Source: an uncultured Luteitalea sp. (GTDB taxonomy: Bacteria; Acidobacteriota; Vicinamibacteria; Vicinamibacterales; Vicinamibacteraceae). From it: a DNA stretch of 64,000 nucleotides. The translations under genes were made by a program, and so were the position numbers. The DNA lies in NCBI GenBank assembly GCA_934541105.1, contig CAKTDA010000002.1, forward strand, positions 1 through 64,000, given 5' to 3'. The stretch's first letter is position 1. Each line of letters starts with the position of its first letter. Shown here one piece after another: positions 38,297-46,297 of this stretch. The notes beneath the pieces are model-generated. The model saw only the letters and a list, made by a program, of their open reading frames with translations. It had not been told where the DNA came from and did not search any database.

Positions 38297-38664
38297 GGTG
38301 CGTCCGCCACGGCGGCAAAGGTACGGGCTGCCGCATCGAACTGCCCTGCGAGGCGCAGGGCCTCGGCATGGCGCAGCAGGACGGCCGGATCGTCGGGATG
38401 CTGGCGTGCCAGCCGTTCGAGGGCGAGCACCTGCAGGTCCCGCAGGTCGTCGCGGTTGGTGGCACTGATGAGGGCCTCGAGGTGGCGCCGCGACAGCTGT
38501 GAACGCTCGAGCGCGCTCGTCGCGGATGCGCGTGTCGTTGCCACCTCCGCCCGTGCGCTCGCGGGCGTGTCGAGCCAGAGCAGGTCCCGGTGCAGGTAGC
38601 GGAACGCCACGAACTGGAGGACGGTCGCCACCGCCATGACCATCAACAGACGGCGGCCCATCAC
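38293..38664 (-). CDS. Small membrane-anchored TPR-like protein of the exopolysaccharide operon
   Basis: 123 residues from GTG 38664 (or 122 from ATG 38661). One N-terminal membrane helix (LLMVMAVATVLQFVAF), then a soluble helical part ending in a TPR-like pair (DPAVLLRHAEALRLAGQFD). Overlaps the synthase stop as GTGA and the BcsC-like start as ATGA, so all three genes are coupled. No homologue recognised. It may link the inner-membrane synthase to the periplasmic TPR protein. Confidence 0.75.
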   Translation of the reverse strand: MMGRRLLMVMAVATVLQFVAFRYLHRDLLWLDTPASARAEVATTRASATSALERSQLSRRHLEALISATNRDDLRDLQVLALERLARQHPDDPAVLLRHAEALRLAGQFDAAARTFAAVADAP

Positions 38665-40898
38665 GCCACCGCCTTCTGGTCGAGGGCCTGCATGGCGGGT
38701 TCACCGAGGACGCGCAACCCGATGTCCCACGCCTCGTGGCTCCGGCCCGCCGACTGGACGGGCCGTGCGCGCGTCACCTGCACGACGCGCTCGACGCGCC
38801 CGAACGACAGACCGTCGCGCCCGGACGAGATGTGGGGACCATCGACGCGTACGAGCACGCGCGAGCCGGGCTCCATGCGGACGCCGGAGACGATGGACAT
38901 GCCCGTCGCGCTCATGTCCCGCGTGGTCGCGAACACACGCTGCCCCGAATGGGTGGTGACGTGCACCGGCACGCGGACGGCCCGTCGTGCCGCGCGTGGC
39001 GTGAGCCGCCGGCGGACGGCCATGGCGGCGCGCGCGGCCAGGCGGACGACGAGCGACGGTCGCCGCAGGCCGTGCAGCAGTTCGGGCACCACGGTGTCGA
39101 AGATGGCCTCGTTCACCGCGTCCGCGATGGCGATCCCGTCCCCGGCAAAGCGAATCCCGTGTGGATACCAGCCGTCGGCGGTGCGGGCATGGCTCGTCAC
39201 GACCACGCCCTGCACGGCGAGCACGCCGCCGGGCAACTGCAGGTCGAACCGGCGGACGGTTCCCGATTCGAGCGGCTCGGGCCACAGCAGGCGGCATCCT
39301 CCGGCGCTCAGGTTCGCCGTCATGCCGGTCCGCGGGGCCGTACCGTCGTCGTTGGTCACGACGAATGTCGCACGGAAGCGCGACGTGTCGCGCTTCTGCC
39401 GGGGCCGCACGGCGAGGCGGAGCACGCCCGCGACCAGCGCCATGTTGTAGACGGTCCAGAAGATGCCGATCCCGGCTCCGAACCGGTCCTCGGTGATGCC
39501 GAAGCCAAGCCCCATGAGGCTCCAGTTGATGGCCAGCATCGAGACGCCGAGCATCACGACGTGCGGCAGCACCATGCGGCCGGGCGAGTCGCCGCCCTTC
39601 TTGCTCGTCACGACGAAGCCGCCGTTGCGCCGCCCCTGGACGGCAAACCGCCAGAGCGCCTGCAGCAGCGTGAACGTGTTCAGCATGTTGAAGAACTCGT
39701 CCATCAACAGGCGTCCGCGTCCGCGACTCGTCAGCTTGTAGGCAACCGTCATGGCACAGAGGTTGGCCAGGTAGATGGCCACGAGCCGGCCGTCGAAGGG
39801 CGCAATCGGGAACGTGCCGGAGACGAGCATCCAGGGCGGCGCCAGGTAGAACACCAGCTTGGGCACGCCCATCGTCCAGTGGAACATCGAGGCGACGTAG
39901 GCCAGGCGCTGCGGCAGCGTCAGGCCGGGACAGGTCACCGGGTTGATGTCGAAGATGATCTTGAGGTTGCCCTCGGCCCAGCGGAGGCGCTGCTTGAGGA
40001 ACGACGAGACGTCTGTCGGCGCCAGGCCCGTGACGAGCACCTCGTTGAGGTAGACCGACTTCCAGCCCTCGCTGTGCAGCACGATCGAGGTGTGCATGTC
40101 CTCGGTGATGCTGCCGGTGATGATGCCGCCGTGAGGCTCGAGCGCACTGCGGCGCAGGACGGCGCCGGTGCCGCAGAAGAACGCGGCGTTCCAGTGATCC
40201 TTGCCCGGCATCACGAGGTCGAAGAAGACGTCCTGCTCGCCGTACATGCGGCGCTCGTCCCAGTTCACCCGGTGCTGCACCGAATCGAGGTTGTGGTACT
40301 GCTGCGGCACCTGCACGAGGGCCACGGCCGGGTCCTCGAAGTACCCGAGCGTGCGCTCGAGCAGCGCCGGCTGGACGACGTGGTCGGCGTCGAGGCCGAG
40401 GATCAGGTCGCCCTTCGTGTGGGCGAAGGCGTTGTTCCAGTTCCCCGCTTTCGCGTGCGTGTTGTCGGACCGCGTGATGTACCCGCAGCCGAGCTCGCGC
40501 GCGAGCGCCGCCACCTCCGGGCGCCGGCCGTCGTCGCACAGGTAGGTCTCGTGCGGGTAGCGCATCGCCATGGCGGCGCGCACGGTCTCGCGCAGCAGCG
40601 CGACGTCCTCGTTGTAGGTGGTGATGAAGACGTCGACCGAGAACCTGCCGCTCGGCGGCACGTGCCGCCGCGTGCGGGGCGCCCAGATCTGGAAGAAGTA
40701 GAAGAACAGCGACAGGAAGCCGTGCACCTCGGCCAGGTACACGGCCAGGGCGAAGACCATCGCCTCCGGATTCAGCGTGTAGAGCCCGCGGTATGTCAGG
40801 TAGACGGCGTAGGTCGCGAGCGCGACGACCGCCATCAGTTGCCGGGCGAGGCGGACCGGTCGACGGTCGAGGTATTGCAGCGTGCGGTCGGCGTTCAT
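38661..40898 (-). CDS. BcsA-like processive glycosyltransferase with two PilZ domains
   Basis: 745 residues from ATG 40898 (GTG 40919 is possible). Two N-terminal membrane helices, a GT2 domain with LCDDG, DAD (about 169), ITED (about 264) and QRLRW (about 302), more membrane helices (about 335-490), then PilZ domain 1 (about 495-600, RPRQKRDTSRF...NLSAGG) and PilZ domain 2 (about 630-735, RRAVR...DMSATG). All catalytic motifs of cellulose-synthase-type enzymes are intact. Each PilZ keeps an arginine pair and a [D/N]xSxxG motif, so c-di-GMP activation is likely. No bcsB is present. The polymer may be cellulose or another beta-glucan. Confidence 0.9.
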   Translation of the reverse strand: MNADRTLQYLDRRPVRLARQLMAVVALATYAVYLTYRGLYTLNPEAMVFALAVYLAEVHGFLSLFFYFFQIWAPRTRRHVPPSGRFSVDVFITTYNEDVALLRETVRAAMAMRYPHETYLCDDGRRPEVAALARELGCGYITRSDNTHAKAGNWNNAFAHTKGDLILGLDADHVVQPALLERTLGYFEDPAVALVQVPQQYHNLDSVQHRVNWDERRMYGEQDVFFDLVMPGKDHWNAAFFCGTGAVLRRSALEPHGGIITGSITEDMHTSIVLHSEGWKSVYLNEVLVTGLAPTDVSSFLKQRLRWAEGNLKIIFDINPVTCPGLTLPQRLAYVASMFHWTMGVPKLVFYLAPPWMLVSGTFPIAPFDGRLVAIYLANLCAMTVAYKLTSRGRGRLLMDEFFNMLNTFTLLQALWRFAVQGRRNGGFVVTSKKGGDSPGRMVLPHVVMLGVSMLAINWSLMGLGFGITEDRFGAGIGIFWTVYNMALVAGVLRLAVRPRQKRDTSRFRATFVVTNDDGTAPRTGMTANLSAGGCRLLWPEPLESGTVRRFDLQLPGGVLAVQGVVVTSHARTADGWYPHGIRFAGDGIAIADAVNEAIFDTVVPELLHGLRRPSLVVRLAARAAMAVRRRLTPRAARRAVRVPVHVTTHSGQRVFATTRDMSATGMSIVSGVRMEPGSRVLVRVDGPHISSGRDGLSFGRVERVVQVTRARPVQSAGRSHEAWDIGLRVLGEPAMQALDQKAVA

Positions 40899-40964
40899 GA
40901 CCGCAGGGGCAATCGGCACGAACGCCTGCCGCCTGCAACCCGCGTGCTATCCTGCCGGACGACA

Positions 40965-41150
40965 ACCCGACGTTGTCGAAGGGAAGCTGGGTGCAAGTCC
41001 CACACGGTCCCGCCACTGTGACGCGGTGAACCGGTTCGTTCGAGGATGGCCCGTCAGGCCGTCCCGCCACTGCAGCAGGCGCGCTGCGGGAAGGCGCCGA
41101 ACCCGTTCGTCACTCCGCCGAGTCAGGAAACCTTCCGTCGGGCGAGTCCT
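40965..41150 (+). promoter_or_regulatory. Cobalamin riboswitch
   Basis: Conserved blocks in order: GGGAAGCTGGGTGCAAGTCC (40981-41000), ACGGTCCCGCCACTGTGA, GCCACTGCAGCAGG (from 41066) with a downstream CTGCGGGAAGGC, and the B12-box part GAGTCAGGAAACCTTCC (41120-41136). It lies 60 nt before btuB and on its strand, so it should repress the btu operon when adenosylcobalamin or another corrinoid is abundant. The 312-bp gap between the divergent synthase gene and btuB contains nothing else. Confidence 0.93.
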
Positions 41151-41210
41151 CTGCCCTGCTGGCGCATGTCGCGCCGGGGCATCGGCGCGTGGAAACGCCG
41201 AGGAGGTCGA

Positions 41211-43448
41211 ATGGCTCGCACGCACACCCTGCCACTGGCCGGGTTGCTGGTGACCCTGATCGCAGCCCCCGCATTCGCGGCGCGGCTCAGCGGCTCGGTC
41301 GTCGGCGATTCCGGTACGCCCGTCCACCACGCACGCATCGTGCTCGAAGGTCCGACCGGACCGGTTGCCACGACGCACACGACCGCCGGCGGTACGTTCA
41401 CCGTCGAGGCGCCCGCCGGCGACTACGTCCTGCGCGTCGTCGCCGATGGCTTCGACGCGCCGACGCAGCTCGTGACCCTGCGCGACGAGCGCGAGGCCAC
41501 GGCGCGGGTGACGCTCGCCATCGCGGCCATCACCGAGCAGGTCGTGGTCGCGGCGGGATTGGTCCCCGTGACGCGATCGGGCACGGGCGCCGCCCTCACG
41601 GTGATCGACGAAGCGGACATGCGGGCGCAGCAGATGGAGAGCACCGTGGACGCGCTCCGCCTGGTGCCTGGAATGACCGTCTCGCGCAGTGGCGGACGCG
41701 GTGCCGTGACGTCGCTGTTCCCGCGCGGCGGCGAGAGCGACTTCACGCTCGTCCTCGTCGATGGGATCCGCCTGAACGACATGGGCGGCAGTCACGACGC
41801 CGCGCACCTGCCGCTCTTCGATCTCGAGCGGATCGAGGTCGTCTCGGGACCGCAGAGTGCCGTGCACGGATCGGACGCGGTGGGCGGCGTGGTGCAGATG
41901 GTGACGCGGCACGGCGGCCCCCTGCGCGCGACGCTGCTCGCGGAGGGCGGAACGTTCGGCACCTGGCGCGGTAGTGGCAGCGTGAGCGGCACGAGCGGGC
42001 GCGTCCGCTGGGGCGGCGGCATCGAGCGCCTCGCATCGGATGGCTTCACCGGCACGGCGCCGGGCACGGGCGAGACCGTCAGCAACGACGACTACGCGCG
42101 CACCGACGCCACGGCACGCCTCGGCTACCAGGGGGCGCGGCTGGAGGTCTCCGGCCTCGTGCGCGGCGGGCGCAACAAACGCGGCGCGCCCGGGCCCTAC
42201 GGCAGCGACCCGAACGGGACGTACGCGGGCGTCGATCGCGTCTCGCGCAACGACAACGAGACCATCGCGGCGGGCGCCGCGGCCACCTGGCGCGTGCGGC
42301 CGGACCTCCAGGTGCGCGGCGCCGTGTCGGTGGCCGACCGGGACAGCACGTTCGTGAGCGTGTACACGCCTGACGACCCCACCTCGTCGGGTAACCGGAT
42401 GCTGTCGGGTCGCGCGCAGGTGGACGGCGCGCGGTCCTGGTGGTCGTGGACCGCAGGGGCCGAGTACCTGCGCGAACGCGCGCGGTCTGCATTCATCACG
42501 GGCATGCGCGATCAGGAGATCCCGGTGGATCGATCGCAGGTCGGAGCCTTTGGCGAAGGCCGCATCGAGCGCGGACGCCTGTCGCTGCAGGCCGGCCTGC
42601 GGGTCGAGCAGATCGTCCGCGGCGCGCTCGAAGGCCAGCCGTCGCCGTTCAGCCCGCGTCCCCCGTTTGCCGAGGACACGGTCCGCGTGGCCAACCCGCG
42701 CCTGTCGGTGAGCTGGCGCGCCATCGGCGGCGAGGACGCATGGCTGCGGCTGCACGGCAACGCGGGCACCGGCATGCGCGCGCCTGGCGCGTTCGAGATC
42801 GCCTTCACCGACAACCCGGGCCTGAAGCCGGAACGGACGCGCAGCGTCGATGCCGGCGTCGAGGCCGGCTGGCTCGGCGGGCGCCTCGTGCTCGACGCGC
42901 TCTACTTCCACAACGACTACGACGACCTGATCGTCACCGTCGGGCGCGTCGCGGGGACGACGACGTACCGGAGCGACAACATCTCGAATGCGCGGACGCG
43001 CGGCGCCGAGATCCGCGCGTCGGTGCGTCCCGTTGCCGGCGTGACCCTTCGCGCCGGCTACGTGCGGCTCGCCACCGCCATCCTCGGCAACGACGGATCG
43101 GACGCGGCACCGGAGCCGTTTCGCCCGGGGGACGCCCTGTTGCGGCGCCCCACGCATGCCGGCCATGCCGACGTTCGCGTCACGACCGGCCGCGCCAGCG
43201 GGTTCCTGCGCGTTGACGCCCGCGGGTCGTCGCGCGACATCGACCCGTCGTTCGGTGCCTCGTCGGGCATCTTCAGCAACCCCGGGTTCGTGACGGCCGA
43301 CGCCGGCCTGTCGATCCGCGCGACCGACAGCCTCGACGTCTTCGCGCGCGTGACGAACGTCTTCGACACGAGGTACGAGGAGATCTTCGGATTCCCCGCG
43401 CTCGGCCGGGCCGTGATGGCCGGAGTCCGGATTGCTGCGAGCCGCTGA
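41211..43448 (+). CDS. btuB: BtuB-like TonB-dependent cobalamin receptor
   Basis: 745 residues. Signal peptide to about residue 23 (APAFAA), then a carboxypeptidase-regulatory-like domain (about 25-105: LSGSVVGDSGTPVHHARIV), which E. coli BtuB lacks. The plug domain (about 115-230) has FTLVLVDGIRLNDMG and SVHGSDAVGGVVQMVT-like text (SAVHGSDAVGGVVQ), followed by the barrel. AGGAGG (41201-41206) precedes the ATG. Placement behind a cobalamin riboswitch and before btuDCF supports corrinoid as substrate. The stop overlaps btuD by 17 bp. Confidence 0.93.
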   Translation: MARTHTLPLAGLLVTLIAAPAFAARLSGSVVGDSGTPVHHARIVLEGPTGPVATTHTTAGGTFTVEAPAGDYVLRVVADGFDAPTQLVTLRDEREATARVTLAIAAITEQVVVAAGLVPVTRSGTGAALTVIDEADMRAQQMESTVDALRLVPGMTVSRSGGRGAVTSLFPRGGESDFTLVLVDGIRLNDMGGSHDAAHLPLFDLERIEVVSGPQSAVHGSDAVGGVVQMVTRHGGPLRATLLAEGGTFGTWRGSGSVSGTSGRVRWGGGIERLASDGFTGTAPGTGETVSNDDYARTDATARLGYQGARLEVSGLVRGGRNKRGAPGPYGSDPNGTYAGVDRVSRNDNETIAAGAAATWRVRPDLQVRGAVSVADRDSTFVSVYTPDDPTSSGNRMLSGRAQVDGARSWWSWTAGAEYLRERARSAFITGMRDQEIPVDRSQVGAFGEGRIERGRLSLQAGLRVEQIVRGALEGQPSPFSPRPPFAEDTVRVANPRLSVSWRAIGGEDAWLRLHGNAGTGMRAPGAFEIAFTDNPGLKPERTRSVDAGVEAGWLGGRLVLDALYFHNDYDDLIVTVGRVAGTTTYRSDNISNARTRGAEIRASVRPVAGVTLRAGYVRLATAILGNDGSDAAPEPFRPGDALLRRPTHAGHADVRVTTGRASGFLRVDARGSSRDIDPSFGASSGIFSNPGFVTADAGLSIRATDSLDVFARVTNVFDTRYEEIFGFPALGRAVMAGVRIAASR

Positions 43449-44262
43449 CGTCTCCTGCCGGTTCGGGCGGGCCTCCGTCCTCGACCGCGTGTCGGTGCAG
43501 GTGCCGCGCGGCGGGATCACCGGTGTGCTCGGCCCGAACGGATCGGGCAAGACCACGCTGCTGCGCATCCTGTCGGGTGCGCTCGCGCCGACCGGGGGCG
43601 AGGTCCTGCTCGACGGCCAGCCGCTTGCGCGCGTCTCGCGGCGCGTCCTCGCCCGCCGCCTCGCCGTCGTGCCGCAGGAGATCCACCCCGTGTTCGACTA
43701 CACGGTGCTGGACCTGGCGCTCATGGGCCGCTACGCCCACCTCGGCCCATTCGGCTTCGAGTCGGCCGGCGACCTCGTGGCGGCGCGCCAGGCGCTCGCG
43801 GCCACGGGTACCACCGAGTTCGAGGACCGACACTTCGACACGCTGAGCGGCGGCGAGAAGCAGCGCGTCGTGATCGCCAGCGCGCTCGCGCAGTTCGACG
43901 AGGGTCACGACGGACCGCCGCGGCTCCTGATCCTCGACGAGCCCACCGCGGCGCTCGATCTCCACTACCAGTTCGAGGTCGGGCACCTGCTCCGCACCCT
44001 CGCGGATGCGCGCGGCCTCACCCTCCTCGTCTCGACACATGACCTGCAGCTCGCCTGGCGGATCTGCGACCGTGTCGTGATCCTCCAGGCAGGCCGCGTG
44101 CTCGCCGACGGCCCGACGCGCGAGACGCTCACGCCCGCGCACCTCGAGGCGCTGTATGGCGTACAGGTGGAGTACCTGACCCACGCCGACGGCTCGGTGT
44201 CGCTCGTGCCGGTGCCGCGGCCCGGACGCGACCCGGCAACGCAGATGGGGTTGCATCGGTGA
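43432..44262 (+). CDS. btuD: Cobalamin ABC transporter ATPase BtuD
   Basis: 276 residues. Walker A GPNGSGKT (about 35-42), Q-loop VVPQE, signature LSGGEKQRV, Walker B RLLILDEPT and switch STHD are all intact; FecE/BtuD class. The only in-frame start that keeps the conserved N-terminus is a TTG at 43432, inside btuB, so the two genes overlap by 17 bp. Its own stop overlaps the btuC start as GTGA. Confidence 0.93.
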   Translation: MLRAADVSCRFGRASVLDRVSVQVPRGGITGVLGPNGSGKTTLLRILSGALAPTGGEVLLDGQPLARVSRRVLARRLAVVPQEIHPVFDYTVLDLALMGRYAHLGPFGFESAGDLVAARQALAATGTTEFEDRHFDTLSGGEKQRVVIASALAQFDEGHDGPPRLLILDEPTAALDLHYQFEVGHLLRTLADARGLTLLVSTHDLQLAWRICDRVVILQAGRVLADGPTRETLTPAHLEALYGVQVEYLTHADGSVSLVPVPRPGRDPATQMGLHR

Positions 44263-45293
44263 CTCCGCTCGCCGCGGCGGCGCACACCGCCGCCGCACGA
44301 CGCCGCCTGGCGTGGCGGACGTACGCGCTCTTCGGCGCACTGCTCACCGCGGCCATCGTCATCGCGCCGCTCGTTGGATCGACACGCATCGATCCGATGG
44401 CGGTGATCGACAGGGCGCAGCCGTTCGGCGAGAACCTCGACGCGCAGATCTTCTTCATCGCCCGCCTGCCCCGCGTGCTCGCCGCGGCCATCGTCGGCGC
44501 CACGCTCGCCGTGGCAGGCGTCGTCATGCAGGCGTTGCTGCGCAACCCGCTGGCGACGCCGTTCACGCTCGGCGTGTCGTCGGGGTCCGCACTCGGTGCC
44601 ATGCTGGCGGTGACGCTGCTGCCGACGTGGACGAGTGGCACCGTGACGTCGGTGCCGCTTGCGAGCCTTGCCGGGGCTGTCGGCGCGGTGCTCATCGTCT
44701 ATGCCCTCGCGCAGGTCAGGCACCGGGGGTTCTCGACCGACGTGCTGCTGCTTGCCGGCGTCACGCTGAACGCGTTCTTCTCCGCGTTGATCCTGCTCGT
44801 GCAGTACCTGTCCGACTTCACGCAGGCAATGCGGACGATGCGCTGGCTGATGGGCGACCTCGACGTCGGGGGCTACATGCCGATTGCCATCGGCCTCGTC
44901 ATGCTGCTGCCTGCGACCGCGATCTTCGCGTGGCTCCCGCGCAGCCTGAACGCGCTCGCGCTCGGCGCCGAGCTGGCCGGCACCCGCGGCGTGCCGGTGC
45001 TCGCCGTGCAGCGGCTCGCGTTCCTGGCGGCGTCGCTCGCCACCGGCGTGGCGGTCTCGCTTGCCGGGCCCATCGGTTTCGTGGGCATCATCGTGCCGCA
45101 CCTGGTGCGGCTGCTCGTCGGCGCCGACCATCGCGTGGTGGTGCCGGTGGCGGCACTGTTTGGCGGCGCGTTCCTCATCGCATGCGACGCCGTCGCCCGC
45201 ATCGTGATCGCGCCGGTGGAGCTGCCGGTTGGCGTTGTGACGGCCGTGCTCGGCGCCCCGTTCTTCCTGTGGCTCCTCATCCGGCGCACGTAG
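44259..45293 (+). CDS. btuC: Cobalamin ABC transporter permease BtuC
   Basis: 344 residues with about ten membrane helices. FecCD-family signature sequences include RLPRVLAAAIVGATLAVAG, RNPLATPFTLGVSSG, the ATPase-coupling region and GPIGFVGIIVPHLVRLL. Starts at GTG coupled to btuD. Imports corrinoid across the inner membrane together with BtuD and the binding protein BtuF. Its TAG stop runs straight into a GTAGCGG heptad array. Confidence 0.94.
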   Translation: MTPLAAAAHTAAARRRLAWRTYALFGALLTAAIVIAPLVGSTRIDPMAVIDRAQPFGENLDAQIFFIARLPRVLAAAIVGATLAVAGVVMQALLRNPLATPFTLGVSSGSALGAMLAVTLLPTWTSGTVTSVPLASLAGAVGAVLIVYALAQVRHRGFSTDVLLLAGVTLNAFFSALILLVQYLSDFTQAMRTMRWLMGDLDVGGYMPIAIGLVMLLPATAIFAWLPRSLNALALGAELAGTRGVPVLAVQRLAFLAASLATGVAVSLAGPIGFVGIIVPHLVRLLVGADHRVVVPVAALFGGAFLIACDAVARIVIAPVELPVGVVTAVLGAPFFLWLLIRRT

Positions 45294-45358
45294 GTAGCGG
45301 GTAGCGGGTAGCGGGTGGCGAATCGCCAGCCGTCGACATTGCGCATTACGCATTTCGG
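45294..45358. repeat. GTAGCGG heptads followed by ATTGCGC-type heptads
   Basis: Three GTAGCGG units (45294-45314) plus a degenerate GTGGCGA, then from 45338 ATTGCGC, ATTACGC, ATTTCGG. The second part resembles the array at 20101. It separates btuC from btuF, which may therefore be less tightly coupled to the operon. Confidence 0.8.
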
Positions 45359-45378
45359 AGTTCAGTATTGGGAAATCG

Positions 45379-46290
45379 ATGGGTGCGATCGTGACGATGC
45401 GCAGGCGGGTGCTGTTGCACGCGATGCTGTGCGTGCTGGCGCTGGCGGGAGCCGGGGCGTGCCGGCGCGCGGAGGCGCCGCCTCCGGTGCCGGCCGACGT
45501 CGCAGGCCCCCGCGTGGTGTCGCTCGTACCCGCGGCAACGGAGATGCTGTTTGCCGTTGGCGCGGGTCCCCAGGTCGTGGGTGTGAGCAGCTTCGACAAG
45601 TATCCCGCCGAGGTCGCATCCCGACCACGCGTGGGGGCGCTCCTCGATCCCGACGTCGAGCGGATCCTCTCGCTGAAGCCAGACCTCGTGATCACGTACG
45701 CCTCGCAGGACTCGCTGCATGCGCAGCTCACCGCCGCGGGCATCGCACAGCTCGAGTATCGCCATGGCGGCATCGGCGACGTGCTGACGACGATGGAGGA
45801 GATCGGCCGGCAGACGGGTCACGAGGCCGAGGGTCGCCAGGCGGCGCAGGCGCTGCGCGCGCAGTTGACCGGCGTCCGCATGCGCGTCGACGCTCGGACG
45901 CGCCCGAAGGCCGTGCTGGTGTTCGGCCGTGATCCCGGCAGCGTCCGCCAGGTGTGGGTGAGCGGGGGCGTCGGCTTCCTGCACGAGTTGCTTGACGTGG
46001 CCGGTGCCGACAACGTGTTTGCCGACGTGCCGCGCGAGAACGTGCAGGCGACCACCGAGATGCTGCTCGCGCGGGCACCCGACGTGATCATCGAACTGCG
46101 GGCGGCAATCGCGGGACGCGAGGCCGAGTCCCCATGGTCGGCGCTGCCCGGCCTCCCCGCCGTGAAGTCCGGGCGCATCATCGCTCTCGATGGCGATCGA
46201 TTCGTGGTGCCGGGTCCCCGGCTCGGCGACGCCGCCGTGGACATGGCCCGCGCGCTCCATCCCGAGGCCTTCGCGTCGCAGGATCGGTGA
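45379..46290 (+). CDS. btuF: Cobalamin-binding protein BtuF
   Basis: 303 residues (297 if ATG 45397 is used). Signal sequence with a weak lipobox (AGAGAC). Periplasmic-binding-protein helical-backbone class: VVSLVPAATEMLFAVGAG, GALLDPDVERILSLKPDLVI, and a C-terminal lobe with TTEMLLARAPDVIIELR. Delivers corrinoid to BtuCD. Follows btuC after an 85-bp repeat-filled gap. No Shine-Dalgarno is evident. Confidence 0.9.
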   Translation: MGAIVTMRRRVLLHAMLCVLALAGAGACRRAEAPPPVPADVAGPRVVSLVPAATEMLFAVGAGPQVVGVSSFDKYPAEVASRPRVGALLDPDVERILSLKPDLVITYASQDSLHAQLTAAGIAQLEYRHGGIGDVLTTMEEIGRQTGHEAEGRQAAQALRAQLTGVRMRVDARTRPKAVLVFGRDPGSVRQVWVSGGVGFLHELLDVAGADNVFADVPRENVQATTEMLLARAPDVIIELRAAIAGREAESPWSALPGLPAVKSGRIIALDGDRFVVPGPRLGDAAVDMARALHPEAFASQDR

Positions 46291-46297
46291 GCAATCG

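Noticed and set aside
41046..41210. Longer N-terminus for btuB starting at 41046
   Set aside because: It would lie inside the cobalamin riboswitch. The ATG at 41211 has AGGAGG and begins a proper signal peptide.
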